A stretch of 64,000 bases of DNA from Sphingopyxis sp. USTB-05 (GTDB lineage Bacteria; Pseudomonadota; Alphaproteobacteria; Sphingomonadales; Sphingomonadaceae): assembly GCF_023822045.1 (NCBI RefSeq), contig NZ_CP084712.1, positions 1,860,001 through 1,924,000 of the forward strand, written 5' to 3'. A program made the translations under genes and the position numbers. Shown in pieces: positions 52,517 through 61,193 of this stretch. The notes beneath the pieces were generated by a model. The model saw only the letters and a list, made by a program, of their open reading frames with translations. It was not told the DNA's origin and did no database searches. The number at the start of each line of letters is the position of its first letter. Within the stretch, counting starts at the first letter, position 1.

Positions 52517-54043
52517 TCAATAGGTCCGCCCGATGAGCACGCGTTCGACCGCGGGCTCGCCGGTGAAGAAACAGGCGCCATCGGCGGGGGCGGCATCGAG
52601 CGGCGTGTTGCGCATAGTGAGCTTGAGCGATTTCAGCTTCTCGACAATCCCATCGAGGACGGCGCCGGTCGGGCGCGACCATTGCACCTCGACCCAACCG
52701 GTGAACTTGTCCTCACCTGCATAATGCGCAGCAAGGTCGGTGACGTCGCGGCGGATATTAGCGTGAAGACGCTCCCTCGCCTCGGCATAGAGATTGTCCT
52801 GAATCTCGCCGAGCGTCGCGACGGCGGCAGCGACGAAATCGCCGCGCGGCACGAAGGCGCTGTTGAGCTTGCCGTCGTGCTTGTACAGCCGATCCCGGCG
52901 GATCACCGCGACATTGCCGCCGGCAACGTCGCGCGGACCGATTTCGAGGATGATCGGCGCGCCCTTCTTGACCCAGCCCCAGCGCTTGGTCTGCGCCTTG
53001 TTGGCATTGGTGTCGAGCAGCACGCGCACGGGTTCGCGGAAGGCGTCGAGCGCCTTCAATTCCTTTTCGAGCGACGCGCAATAGTCCAGGATCGCCTGAT
53101 CCTCGTCATTGTCGCGCAGCATCGGGACGATGACGATCTGGTGCGGCGCGATGCGCGGCGGGCAGCGGAGACCATCGTCGTCACCATGCGTCATAATGAC
53201 GGCGCCGATCGTGCGGGTCGAGAACCCCCAACTGACCGTATGACAGAGGCTGTGGCCGCCTTCCTTGTCCTGAAAGCGGATATTCGCAGCCTCGGCGAAA
53301 CCGGTGCCGAGATAGTGCGACGTGCCGGCCTGCAGCGCCTTGCCATCCTGCATCATCGCCTCGATCGAATAGGTCGCGGCGGCGCCCGGGAAACGCTCAT
53401 TCTCGGGCTTCTCACCCGCGATCACGGGCAGCGCGAGCGCCTCTTCGGCGACGCGGCGATAGAGTTCGAGGGCGCGCATCGTTTCGGCGACCGCGTCTTC
53501 CTTGCTGTCGTGTGCGCTATGGCCTTCCTGCCACAGGAATTCGGCGGTGCGCAGGAACATGCGCGTACGCATTTCCCAGCGCACGACATTGGCCCACTGG
53601 TTGACGCGCAGCGGCAGGTCACGCCACGACTGGACCCAGCGGCTCATCGCGGCGCCGATCACGGTTTCCGACGTGGGACGGACGATCAACGGCTCTTCCA
53701 GCTTCGCCTCGGGATCGGGGATCAGCTTGCCCTTGCCGTCCTGGATCAGCCGGTGGTGCGTTACGACCGCCATTTCCTTTGCGAAACCATCGACATGGTC
53801 GGCTTCCTTCTCAAAGAAGCTCAAGGGAATGAAGAGCGGGAAATAGCAGTTCTGGACGCCCATGTCCTTGATGCCAGCGTCCATGATGGTCTGGATGCGT
53901 TCCCAGATGCCATAACCCCACGGCTTGATCACCATGCAACCGCGAACGCCCGATTCCTCGGCGAGGTCGGCTTCGGCAATGACATCCTGATACCAGGCCG
54001 CGAAGTCGGCCTGCCGGGTTACGCTGAGCGCATGCTTGATCAT
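52517..54043 (-). CDS. proS: Prolyl-tRNA synthetase, archaeal/eukaryal-like (ProS type 3)
   Basis: A 508-residue class II synthetase for tRNA-Pro. The family type is clear: FLRTAEFLWQEGHSAH, QAGTSHYLG and SWGFSTRTIGAVIMTHGDDDGL closely follow eukaryotic EPRS and archaeal ProRS motifs, the anticodon-binding domain is followed by a C-terminal zinc-like domain, and the protein ends in GRTY, a terminal Tyr typical of that type. The bacterial-type editing insertion is absent. Many other alphaproteobacteria use a shorter bacterial ProRS, so this was probably acquired by ancient transfer. Confidence 0.94.
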   Translation of the reverse strand: MIKHALSVTRQADFAAWYQDVIAEADLAEESGVRGCMVIKPWGYGIWERIQTIMDAGIKDMGVQNCYFPLFIPLSFFEKEADHVDGFAKEMAVVTHHRLIQDGKGKLIPDPEAKLEEPLIVRPTSETVIGAAMSRWVQSWRDLPLRVNQWANVVRWEMRTRMFLRTAEFLWQEGHSAHDSKEDAVAETMRALELYRRVAEEALALPVIAGEKPENERFPGAAATYSIEAMMQDGKALQAGTSHYLGTGFAEAANIRFQDKEGGHSLCHTVSWGFSTRTIGAVIMTHGDDDGLRCPPRIAPHQIVIVPMLRDNDEDQAILDYCASLEKELKALDAFREPVRVLLDTNANKAQTKRWGWVKKGAPIILEIGPRDVAGGNVAVIRRDRLYKHDGKLNSAFVPRGDFVAAAVATLGEIQDNLYAEARERLHANIRRDVTDLAAHYAGEDKFTGWVEVQWSRPTGAVLDGIVEKLKSLKLTMRNTPLDAAPADGACFFTGEPAVERVLIGRTY

Positions 54044-54085
54044 GATAATCCGATTTCTGTCGTTGAGGCTGGGCGAGCGCCCGGC

Positions 54086-54628
54086 CTAGTTCTTCTTTGC
54101 GAGCTCGGCCTTGAGTTCGGCCACTTCGGCCCGGAGGGCGGCGATCTCCGCATCCTTGGCCTTTCCACCGCTTGCGCCTGGGATGAAGGCCCCCGCCGCC
54201 TGCTGGAACATTTCCATATTGCGACGCGTGAGTTCGGCAAGCGGGTTCGACCCCAGCGCCCCTTCGAATGCGGAGCGGACATCTTGCTGGTTCTTGCGGA
54301 ATGCGGTCATCGAAGCTTCGAGATATTGCGGCACCATCGACTGCATCTTGTCGCCGTACATGCCGATCAGATGGCGGAGGAAATTGACCGGCAACAGGGT
54401 TTCGCCGCGCGTTTCCTCGTCCATGATGATCTGCGTCAGGACATTATGGGTAATGTCGTCGCCGCTCTTGGCATCGACGACGCGGAATTCGCGACCATCC
54501 CGAACCATGGTCCCAAGATCCTCGAGCGTGATGTAGCAGCTACGCTCGGTATCGTAGAGGCGCCGGTTGGCGTATTTCTTGATCGTGACGACGCCATCTT
54601 CCGTCGCCCCCGCCTTGGACTTCGCCAT
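54086..54628 (-). CDS. phaR: Polyhydroxyalkanoate synthesis repressor PhaR
   Basis: A 180-residue regulator. N-terminal DNA-binding domain TIKKYANRRLYDTERSCYITLEDL, then the PHB-accumulation regulatory domain GETLLPVNFLRHLIGMYGDKMQSMVP, and a C-terminal coiled-coil (EIAALRAEVAELKAELAKKN). PhaR represses phasin and its own gene and is released by PHA granules. The ATG at 54628 follows AAGGAGCGCAGG. It is 42 bases before proS on the same strand. Phasin and phaC are not in the window. Confidence 0.93.
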   Translation of the reverse strand: MAKSKAGATEDGVVTIKKYANRRLYDTERSCYITLEDLGTMVRDGREFRVVDAKSGDDITHNVLTQIIMDEETRGETLLPVNFLRHLIGMYGDKMQSMVPQYLEASMTAFRKNQQDVRSAFEGALGSNPLAELTRRNMEMFQQAAGAFIPGASGGKAKDAEIAALRAEVAELKAELAKKN

Positions 54629-55128
54629 CTTGACCTGCGCTCCTTGTGTTCCCAGGCGGTGCGATCGCGCCGCCGGGTATCAAACCCTGCATTAGCATCA
54701 AATAATGATGCGTCGCAACATGCGCGGATTCGCGGCTCCACAGGGCGGGACCGACGCGATTCGCAAGCCCTGCGCGGCAGGCAGGGCAAGGAAGAACGTT
54801 CACATAAGCTGGTTCGACAGGCCACGGGCTTTGCGACCTCCCAAGAGGCGTGAACGCAATATAGTTGCAGAGGAAATCAAAACTATAGCATATTTTACGG
54901 CTTAGAGGGCCGCCTAAGGTCGTTCGTTTCACGGGTCAGCACTTTGATTTCAAGTCGACATCGCCTCTTCGGGGCCAATCTGTTGCGAAAAAGCCACAGC
55001 GACACATCTGAGTCTGCCGAGTGTCAGAAAAACTTCATCAAAAGCTTGTGCCCCCGAAAATTTCGGTCTTGATTGGTGTCAATCCGTTCAAGTCTCATTT
55101 TTTGAACGGACAACCGGGGAATTAAATC
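54629..55128. promoter_or_regulatory. 500-bp non-coding divergent region phaR / TonB-dependent receptor
   Basis: No convincing ORF on either strand. The GC-rich left half belongs to the phaR promoter region. The right half (about 54880-55128) is markedly AT-richer and holds two dyads, CCGAAA-A-TTTCGG (55054-55066) and CCGTTCAA/TTGAACGG (55084-55091/55102-55109), ending 20 bases before the receptor start. This is where the receptor promoter and leader should lie; I cannot assign -35/-10 elements. Confidence 0.6.
55084..55109 (+). promoter_or_regulatory. Hairpin or operator in the receptor leader
   Basis: CCGTTCAA (55084-55091) pairs with TTGAACGG (55102-55109) around a 10-base loop GTCTCATTTT. 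It ends 19 bases before the ATG at 55129, in front of the ribosome-binding region ACCGGGGAATTAAATC. It could be a repressor operator or a structure controlling translation. Confidence 0.5.
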
Positions 55129-58110
55129 ATGAAGAAGACTAGCCTGCTAGTGCGGGGCTCTGCCCTGACTCTTGCCTTGTTTATTGCCGCGCCTGCCATG
55201 GCGCAAAGCGAAACGGCCCAAACCGAAAAGACTGCCGAAAATGCCAATGACGGCGCGATCGTTGTCACCGGCTCGCGCATCCGTCGTGACGAATTCTCGG
55301 TCGCTGAGCCGATCACGGTCGTCACTGCCGAGGAAATCACGCAGGCGGGTTTCAACAGTGCGGCCGATGCGCTGCAGAGCAATGCGGTCACGCAGGGTTC
55401 GGGCCAGATCAACAACTTCTACGGCGGTTTCGTGACCGACGGTGGTACCGGCGCCAACACGCTGGGCCTGCGCAACCTCGGCCCGAGCCGTACGCTGGTC
55501 CTGCTTAACGGCCGCCGCCTGGCACCGGGCGGCACGCGCGGTTCGGTTCTCGCAGCCGACCTTAACGTCCTTCCGACCGCAATCGTCAGCAGCATCGAAG
55601 TGCTGAAGGCGGGTGCTTCGTCGATTTACGGTTCGGACGCCGTCGCCGGCGTTGTGAACATCATTACCGACAACAAGCTGCGCGGCCTGGTCCTCGACGC
55701 GCAGGTGAACGTGCCCGAAGTCGGCGCGGGCGTTGACAAGCGCGTCGCCGCCTCGTTCGGTTTCGAAACCGACCGCCTCAACATCATCGGCTCGGTCGAA
55801 TATCGCAAGCGCGACCAGCTCTCGCTGAATGACGTGCCGTGGCTCAAGTGCCCGATCGGCGGCTTCCTGGACGGCGAAGGGTCGGAGTTCGGATCGGGCG
55901 ACGCTTTCCCGGTCGGCGATCCGCGGAACTGCTTCACGCTCGACAATGGCGGCGTGACGATCAACACGCTCGGCGTTTCCGCACGCCAGGCAATTGGCCG
56001 TACGAGCGGTACCGTCGGCACCTTCAACCGCTTCGTCCCCTCGCCGGGCACGGGCGGCCCGCTCCCGGGCTATCTCGGTGTCGGCACCTATGATCGCGAC
56101 ACGTTCGACCCTGCATCGCAGGAAGAGCCGCTGATCACGAGCGCCGAAATCTACACCGGCTATCTTTCGGGTACCTATAACACCGACATCCTTGGCAATG
56201 CCGAAGTCTATGGCGAAGTGCTCGTTACCCGCCGCAAGTCGTCGTCGCCGCTGTATCGCCAGTTGTCGCTGGACTATGTCCGCGGAAGCGAACTGCTGCC
56301 CGTCGAGTTCCGTCAGGGAACGCGTCTCCTGGCACCGAACGAAACCTCGGGCGGCCGCGACGTCATGGCCCGTGCCTTCATCGGCTTTGGCCTGACCGAC
56401 TCGCGTCAGCAAGTCGACTATGCTCGCGTGTCGGGCGGCATTCGCGGCGACTTCTTCCTGCCCAGTTGGCGCTATGACGCCTATGTCGGCAAGTCGTGGA
56501 ACGATGGCCGTTACGAAATCGAATCCTTCCTGATCGATCGTCTGGCCCAGTCGCTCGACGCCGTCAGCAACGGCAACGGCACCTTCCGCTGCGCCAGCTC
56601 GGCAACGAACCCGAACTGTATCGCTGCTCCGGCTCTCTCGGCGGATGTCATCGGCGGCCGCCTGCCGCAGAACTTCAAGGACTGGATCCTTGTCAACACG
56701 ATCGGCAACACCAAGTTCCGCGAAACGACCTTCGCGTTCAACGTCGACGGTCCGCTGTTCGCGATGCCCGGCGGCGATGTCCAGCTCGCGCTGGGCGCCG
56801 AATATCGCAAGCAGAGCATCAACGACCAGCCCGATCCGAACTCGATCAACGGCAACCTGCTTGGCCTGACCGCCGGCACGCCGACGGTCGGCAAGGACAG
56901 CGTCAAGGAAATCTACGGCGAAGTCTTCGTGCCGATCCTTGCCGACACGCCCGGTTTCTATCGCCTCAACCTGACCGCTTCGGGGCGGTATACCGACTAT
57001 AAGTCCTATGGTTCGGACACGACCTTCAAGGTCGCGGCCGAGTGGGAACCGATCCGCGGGTTCGGTCTCCGCGCCAGCTATGGCACGTCGTATCGCGCCC
57101 CGGCTCTCGCCGAACAGTTCCTCGGCGCGACGAGCGGCTTCCTTGGCAGCACGCTCGATCCCTGCGATGATCTGCCGCCCCCGGCCAGCCAGTCGCCGAA
57201 CGAGCAGATCATCTCGGCGAACTGCCTTGCCATCGGCCTGCCCGCCGGGTTCCAGCAGACCAGCGGTATCACCACCTTCCGTGTCGGCGGTGCCGATGCC
57301 GGTCTCGAGGCAGAAACCTCGAAGAACTGGTCGGTCGGCGTTGTTATCCGTCCGGTCCTGCCTGAATCGGTTGGTCAGCTTTCCTTGTCGCTGGATTATT
57401 TCAACATCAAGGTCAGCAACGGCGTCGCGGACCTCGATGCCACGACGATCCTGAATCGCTGCTATGGCGACCCCAACTTCAATGCGAGCGAGGGTTTCTG
57501 CCGCTTTGTCGAACGCGATGCGAACAACGCGCTGACCGTTACGAGCAGCTTCGTCAACCTTTCGGAAGACATCCGCAAGGGCTTCGAGTTCAACGGTCGT
57601 TACTCGCGTGACCTGTTCGGCGGCCGCTTCACGCTGAATGCCAACATCACGAAATATACCGAACAGTCGAGCCGCCTCTTCCCCGAAGAGTTCCTGACCG
57701 ACATGAATGGTACGGTCGTGAACCCCGACTGGGTTGGCACCTTTGACGCAACGTACCGTTTCAACAACGTGACGCTGCGCTACGGTCTCGACTGGATCGA
57801 TGGCGATCGTGATCGGACGTACAAGTTCTTCGCTTATGACGAACTGACGGGCGTTTCGGATCCTGACCTGGTTCAGGCCTATCGCGATAGCTACTATCTC
57901 GAAGCCCCGAACTACTTCCTGCACTCGGCTTCGGTCCAGTTCAACATTGCCGAGAAGTATGAAATCACGGCTGGTGTTCAGAACCTGTTCGACAAGAAGC
58001 CGCCGCGTATTTCGGCGATCGGTTACACGACCATCGGTAACGCGCCGCTCTATTCGGGCTACGACTATCGTGGCCGTACGTTCTTCGTGAACGCCTCGGC
58101 CAAGTTCTAA
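55129..58110 (+). CDS. TonB-dependent outer-membrane receptor
   Basis: A 993-residue receptor. Signal peptide: MKKTSLLVRG then ALTLALFIAAPAMA, cleaved at AMA-Q. The plug domain begins with IVVTGSRIRRDEFSVAEPITVV and includes TLGLRNLGPSRTLVLLNGRRLAPGG and GASSIYGSDAVAGVVNII; the 22-strand barrel follows, with YRTP-type strands (SYGTSYRAPALAEQFLG) and a C-terminal Phe (NASAKF) used by the Bam machinery. It imports a large or scarce substrate; which one is not evident. The TGSRI plug start is common in sphingomonads. A strong terminator follows. Confidence 0.96.
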   Translation: MKKTSLLVRGSALTLALFIAAPAMAQSETAQTEKTAENANDGAIVVTGSRIRRDEFSVAEPITVVTAEEITQAGFNSAADALQSNAVTQGSGQINNFYGGFVTDGGTGANTLGLRNLGPSRTLVLLNGRRLAPGGTRGSVLAADLNVLPTAIVSSIEVLKAGASSIYGSDAVAGVVNIITDNKLRGLVLDAQVNVPEVGAGVDKRVAASFGFETDRLNIIGSVEYRKRDQLSLNDVPWLKCPIGGFLDGEGSEFGSGDAFPVGDPRNCFTLDNGGVTINTLGVSARQAIGRTSGTVGTFNRFVPSPGTGGPLPGYLGVGTYDRDTFDPASQEEPLITSAEIYTGYLSGTYNTDILGNAEVYGEVLVTRRKSSSPLYRQLSLDYVRGSELLPVEFRQGTRLLAPNETSGGRDVMARAFIGFGLTDSRQQVDYARVSGGIRGDFFLPSWRYDAYVGKSWNDGRYEIESFLIDRLAQSLDAVSNGNGTFRCASSATNPNCIAAPALSADVIGGRLPQNFKDWILVNTIGNTKFRETTFAFNVDGPLFAMPGGDVQLALGAEYRKQSINDQPDPNSINGNLLGLTAGTPTVGKDSVKEIYGEVFVPILADTPGFYRLNLTASGRYTDYKSYGSDTTFKVAAEWEPIRGFGLRASYGTSYRAPALAEQFLGATSGFLGSTLDPCDDLPPPASQSPNEQIISANCLAIGLPAGFQQTSGITTFRVGGADAGLEAETSKNWSVGVVIRPVLPESVGQLSLSLDYFNIKVSNGVADLDATTILNRCYGDPNFNASEGFCRFVERDANNALTVTSSFVNLSEDIRKGFEFNGRYSRDLFGGRFTLNANITKYTEQSSRLFPEEFLTDMNGTVVNPDWVGTFDATYRFNNVTLRYGLDWIDGDRDRTYKFFAYDELTGVSDPDLVQAYRDSYYLEAPNYFLHSASVQFNIAEKYEITAGVQNLFDKKPPRISAIGYTTIGNAPLYSGYDYRGRTFFVNASAKF

Positions 58111-58133
58111 TCCTTCGGATTGGACAAGAATTT

Positions 58134-58167
58134 GGGCCCCGAACGCAAGTTCGGGGCCCTTTCTTTT
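58134..58167 (+). terminator. Strong intrinsic terminator after the TonB-dependent receptor
   Basis: GGGCCCCGAAC (58134-58144) pairs exactly with GTTCGGGGCCC (58149-58159) around a GCAA tetraloop, followed at once by TTTCTTTT. It is 23 bases after the stop codon and is the clearest terminator in the window. Confidence 0.95.
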
Positions 58168-58220
58168 GCTATTCGGAGAGATATGCCGGGCGGAGCGGGG
58201 CGCCTTTTCCCGAGCGCCTC

Positions 58221-59267
58221 CTAAGCCCAGCGGCGCTCAAAGCGCGCGCCGAGGCCCGTCAGCAATTCATATTGCGACAGACCGCTAGCCACCGACACTT
58301 CGGGAAGATCATATTCGAGCGCAAGCCAGTCGCCTTCAGCCACCGGTTCCGCGTCGCTGGCGTCGAAGGCGATGAGGTCCATCGACACCCGGCCGATCAA
58401 CGGTAGGTCGTGCGCTTGCCACATCGCGTGCCCCGCTCCGGCGTGGCAGCGCAGATAACCGTCGGCATAGCCCATATTGGCCACCGCGATCCGGCTTTCT
58501 CGCTTCGCAGTCCAGGTCGCATTGTATCCGACCGTTTCACCCTGGTGCAGGTTGCGGACCTGCAGCACGCGCGTTTCGGGATAGACGACTTGCCGGATAT
58601 ATCCCCGCGCCTCCCCACGCGGCGTACCGCCGTAAAGTGCGATGCCCGGGCGCGTCAGGTCGAACGCATAGTTGGTGCCGAGGCAGATGCCGGCGCTGTT
58701 TGCAAGGCTGTATCGCCGCGCCGGAATCGACTGGCGAATGGTCCGGAAGGCCGTCAGTTGGTTCGCATTCTGCTCGCTGTCCTCGTCGGCCGAAGCAAGA
58801 TGGCTGAGCAGGGTTTCGATCGAAAGCCCATCGAGCGCGCCGCCCATGGCTTCATCGACACGCAGACCGAGGCGGTTCATCCCGGTATCGACCATCACGT
58901 CGCATGGCCGCCCTTCGCCGGCCGCACGCCAGCGCTGAACCTGCTCGACGCTGTTGAGCACCGGGCGGGCCGGCAGCGTTCGCGCGGCGATCATGTCGCT
59001 CACGCCGACGCCGTGCAGGACCGATAACGACACGCCCTCGGGCAAAGGCATCAGTGCCGCCGCCTCGCGCCATGTCGCGACAAAGAAATCGCGGCAACCG
59101 GCAGCGACAAGATGCCGCATCACCTCACGCGCGCCGAGGCTGTAACCGTCGGCCTTGATCGCGGCGCCGCACGCCGCCGAGCCACTTTGCGCGGCCAGCC
59201 AGCGCCAATTGGCGACAAGCGCATCGCTGTCGAGACGAAGACGGAGCGGCGACGGGACTTCTATCAT
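58221..59267 (-). CDS. alr: Alanine racemase
   Basis: A 348-residue PLP enzyme making D-Ala for peptidoglycan. The PLP Lys is in AAIKADGYSLG; VDTGMNRLG (part of the barrel core) and the second catalytic Tyr in TVGYNATWT are visible, along with the ending VSMDLIAFD. It is shorter at the N-terminus than some homologues. ATG at 59267 follows AGGGGCAGCGGG; the upstream frame to 59303 has no conserved sequence. It is convergent with the receptor gene. Confidence 0.95.
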   Translation of the reverse strand: MIEVPSPLRLRLDSDALVANWRWLAAQSGSAACGAAIKADGYSLGAREVMRHLVAAGCRDFFVATWREAAALMPLPEGVSLSVLHGVGVSDMIAARTLPARPVLNSVEQVQRWRAAGEGRPCDVMVDTGMNRLGLRVDEAMGGALDGLSIETLLSHLASADEDSEQNANQLTAFRTIRQSIPARRYSLANSAGICLGTNYAFDLTRPGIALYGGTPRGEARGYIRQVVYPETRVLQVRNLHQGETVGYNATWTAKRESRIAVANMGYADGYLRCHAGAGHAMWQAHDLPLIGRVSMDLIAFDASDAEPVAEGDWLALEYDLPEVSVASGLSQYELLTGLGARFERRWA

Positions 59268-59310
59268 CCCGCTGCCCCTATACCGGTTCAATCGCCGCGC
59301 CAATGGGGGT

Positions 59311-60951
59311 TCAGGCCGTCGGCGCAGTGCCCCGGGCCGGCTTGTCCCACTGCCCCTCGACCGGATCCTTGAGCATGAAGGCCGTCACGAGGAAGGCGAC
59401 GAGCACCACGCCCCACGTATACCACAGCCCGGCATAGGCATTCCCCGTCTTTGCGATGATGAAACTCGCGATCAGGGGCAGGAAGCCACCGAAATATCCG
59501 GTTCCAAGATGATAGGGAATCGACAGCGACGAGTAGCGCACGTGCGGCGGGAACATCTCAGACAACAGCGCCGCGACCGGGCCATAGGTGAAGCCCGAGA
59601 GCGCGCTGAGGCCGAGCAGTGCGATGATGATTACCGCGATGCCGAGTATGTCCGGAATCTGCTTTTCGAAATTATAGCCCATCGCCTCGAGCGCAGGTTT
59701 CAGGACCGCGGGATCTTCGCCGGCGACTTCGCGGCCACCTATCGTCACGCGCACGCTGTCGAAACGGCTGCCGCGATCGACGACCTTGTACGGCACGCCC
59801 AGCTTGGTAAGTTCGCCGAGCGTCTTTCCGCAGGCGGTTTCCTGTTTCTGCGCAAAGGGATCGAAGCTGCACTGCGACCCGGTGACAACCACCGGCGCCT
59901 TTTCGGCTGCCCCCGTCAGCGCGGGATTGCCGACGCTACCCATCAGCCAGAAGAGCGGGAAGAGAAGCACGAGCGTTGCGGCATATCCCCAAACGATCGG
60001 CTTTTTCCGCCCGACCCGATCGGAGATGCGGCCCGCCCAGATGAAGAAGCCCATGCCAAGCGCGGCTGCCACGCCGACGATGATTTCGGCCGCCGTATCC
60101 TCAACCTTCATCGGCCCTTTGAGGAAGGCGAGGCCTGAAAACATCGCAGTATACCAGATCACGGTCAGACCCGCGGCGATGCCGAACAGCGCGATGAAGA
60201 TGCGCCTCAGATTGCCTGGGTAGGTGAAGCTCTCCTTCACCGGGTTCTTCGCAATCTCGCCCTCGGCCTTCATCGCCTGAAATACCGGACTTTCCGACAG
60301 TTTGAGGCGCATCCACAAAGAGATGGCGAGCAGGATCAGCGACAGCAGGAACGGCACGCGCCACCCCCAGCTTTCCCAGACCGCATCGGGCATCAACGCC
60401 TTGCAGCCGAGTACGACGATCAGGCTCAGCACAAAGCCGCCAACCACGCTTGCCTGGATGAAGCTGGTATAGAAACCACGTTTACCCGGCGGCGAATGTT
60501 CGGCGACATAGACGGCGGCGCCGCCATACTCGCCGCCGAGCGCGAGCCCCTGCAGCACACGGAGCAGGATGATGATGATCGGCGCCGCGATGCCGATGGT
60601 TGCAGCCGAGGGGATCATGCCGACCCCCGCGGTCGCAATGCCCATCAGGGTGACGGTAACGAGAAAGGTATATTTGCGGCCGAGCCGGTCGCCGAGAAAG
60701 CCAAAGAGAACGGCGCCGAGCGGGCGGAAGCCGAAACCGACCGCAAAGCCCGCCCAGACGAGCAGGATTTCGAGCGTCGCATTGTCGCTGGGGAAAAAGG
60801 CCTTGCCAATGATCGCCGCGAGCGTGCCGTAGATGAAGAAATCATACCATTCGAACACGGTACCCGCCGACGACGCGGCGATGACCATTCGAATATCTTT
60901 CGCGGTCGGTTCATAAACGGCGCCGGGTCCGGCGACGGCACTTTCTGTCAT
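59311..60951 (-). CDS. MHS-family MFS transporter with extracytoplasmic insertion
   Basis: A 546-residue inner-membrane symporter of the metabolite:H+ symporter family (ProP/KgtP-like). Signatures: SSAGTVFEWYDFFIYG (helix 1), FGFLGDRLGRKYTF (loop 2-3), RVLQGLALGGEYGGAAVYVAEH (helix 4-5) and GRISDRVGRKKPI (loop 8-9). An insert of about 90 residues (roughly 342-434) with two Cys (GSQCSFDPFAQKQETACGK) interrupts the second half; typical members are about 430-450 residues. Substrate unknown. It ends 43 bases from the alr start on the same strand and has AAGGGAGAG before its ATG. Confidence 0.92.
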   Translation of the reverse strand: MTESAVAGPGAVYEPTAKDIRMVIAASSAGTVFEWYDFFIYGTLAAIIGKAFFPSDNATLEILLVWAGFAVGFGFRPLGAVLFGFLGDRLGRKYTFLVTVTLMGIATAGVGMIPSAATIGIAAPIIIILLRVLQGLALGGEYGGAAVYVAEHSPPGKRGFYTSFIQASVVGGFVLSLIVVLGCKALMPDAVWESWGWRVPFLLSLILLAISLWMRLKLSESPVFQAMKAEGEIAKNPVKESFTYPGNLRRIFIALFGIAAGLTVIWYTAMFSGLAFLKGPMKVEDTAAEIIVGVAAALGMGFFIWAGRISDRVGRKKPIVWGYAATLVLLFPLFWLMGSVGNPALTGAAEKAPVVVTGSQCSFDPFAQKQETACGKTLGELTKLGVPYKVVDRGSRFDSVRVTIGGREVAGEDPAVLKPALEAMGYNFEKQIPDILGIAVIIIALLGLSALSGFTYGPVAALLSEMFPPHVRYSSLSIPYHLGTGYFGGFLPLIASFIIAKTGNAYAGLWYTWGVVLVAFLVTAFMLKDPVEGQWDKPARGTAPTA

Positions 60952-61193
60952 ACACTCTCCCTTGCCCCTTTTGCTTGGGGCTTATTCAATCCCGGTCGGG
61001 CATGAAAGATCGCCCAAGGTCGCGGGCGTCAGTAAAGAAGACGCACGCAATCCGACTTCATTCAAGGCGCCCCAATATTTCTTTCGTATCGGCGTGTCGT
61101 TGAAAATCGCAAAGCTTTGCTGCATCTCTACCGGGCAAGCGCCGCCGCGCAAGCCTTCTTGGCGTAGCGTCAATCCGGTGGCAGGATGCCTGA

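Noticed and set aside
52682..54853. 723-codon plus-strand frame antisense to proS and phaR
   Set aside because: proS and phaR are unmistakable on minus. The plus-strand frame crosses two genes and has no start signal or domain.
54705..54905. 66-codon frame in the phaR/receptor gap
   Set aside because: No ribosome site, Arg-rich without hydrophobic or domain pattern, and it runs through the expected phaR promoter.
55147..57924. 925-codon minus-strand frame antisense to the TonB-dependent receptor
   Set aside because: The receptor frame has signal peptide, plug and barrel; the antisense frame arises from codon bias.
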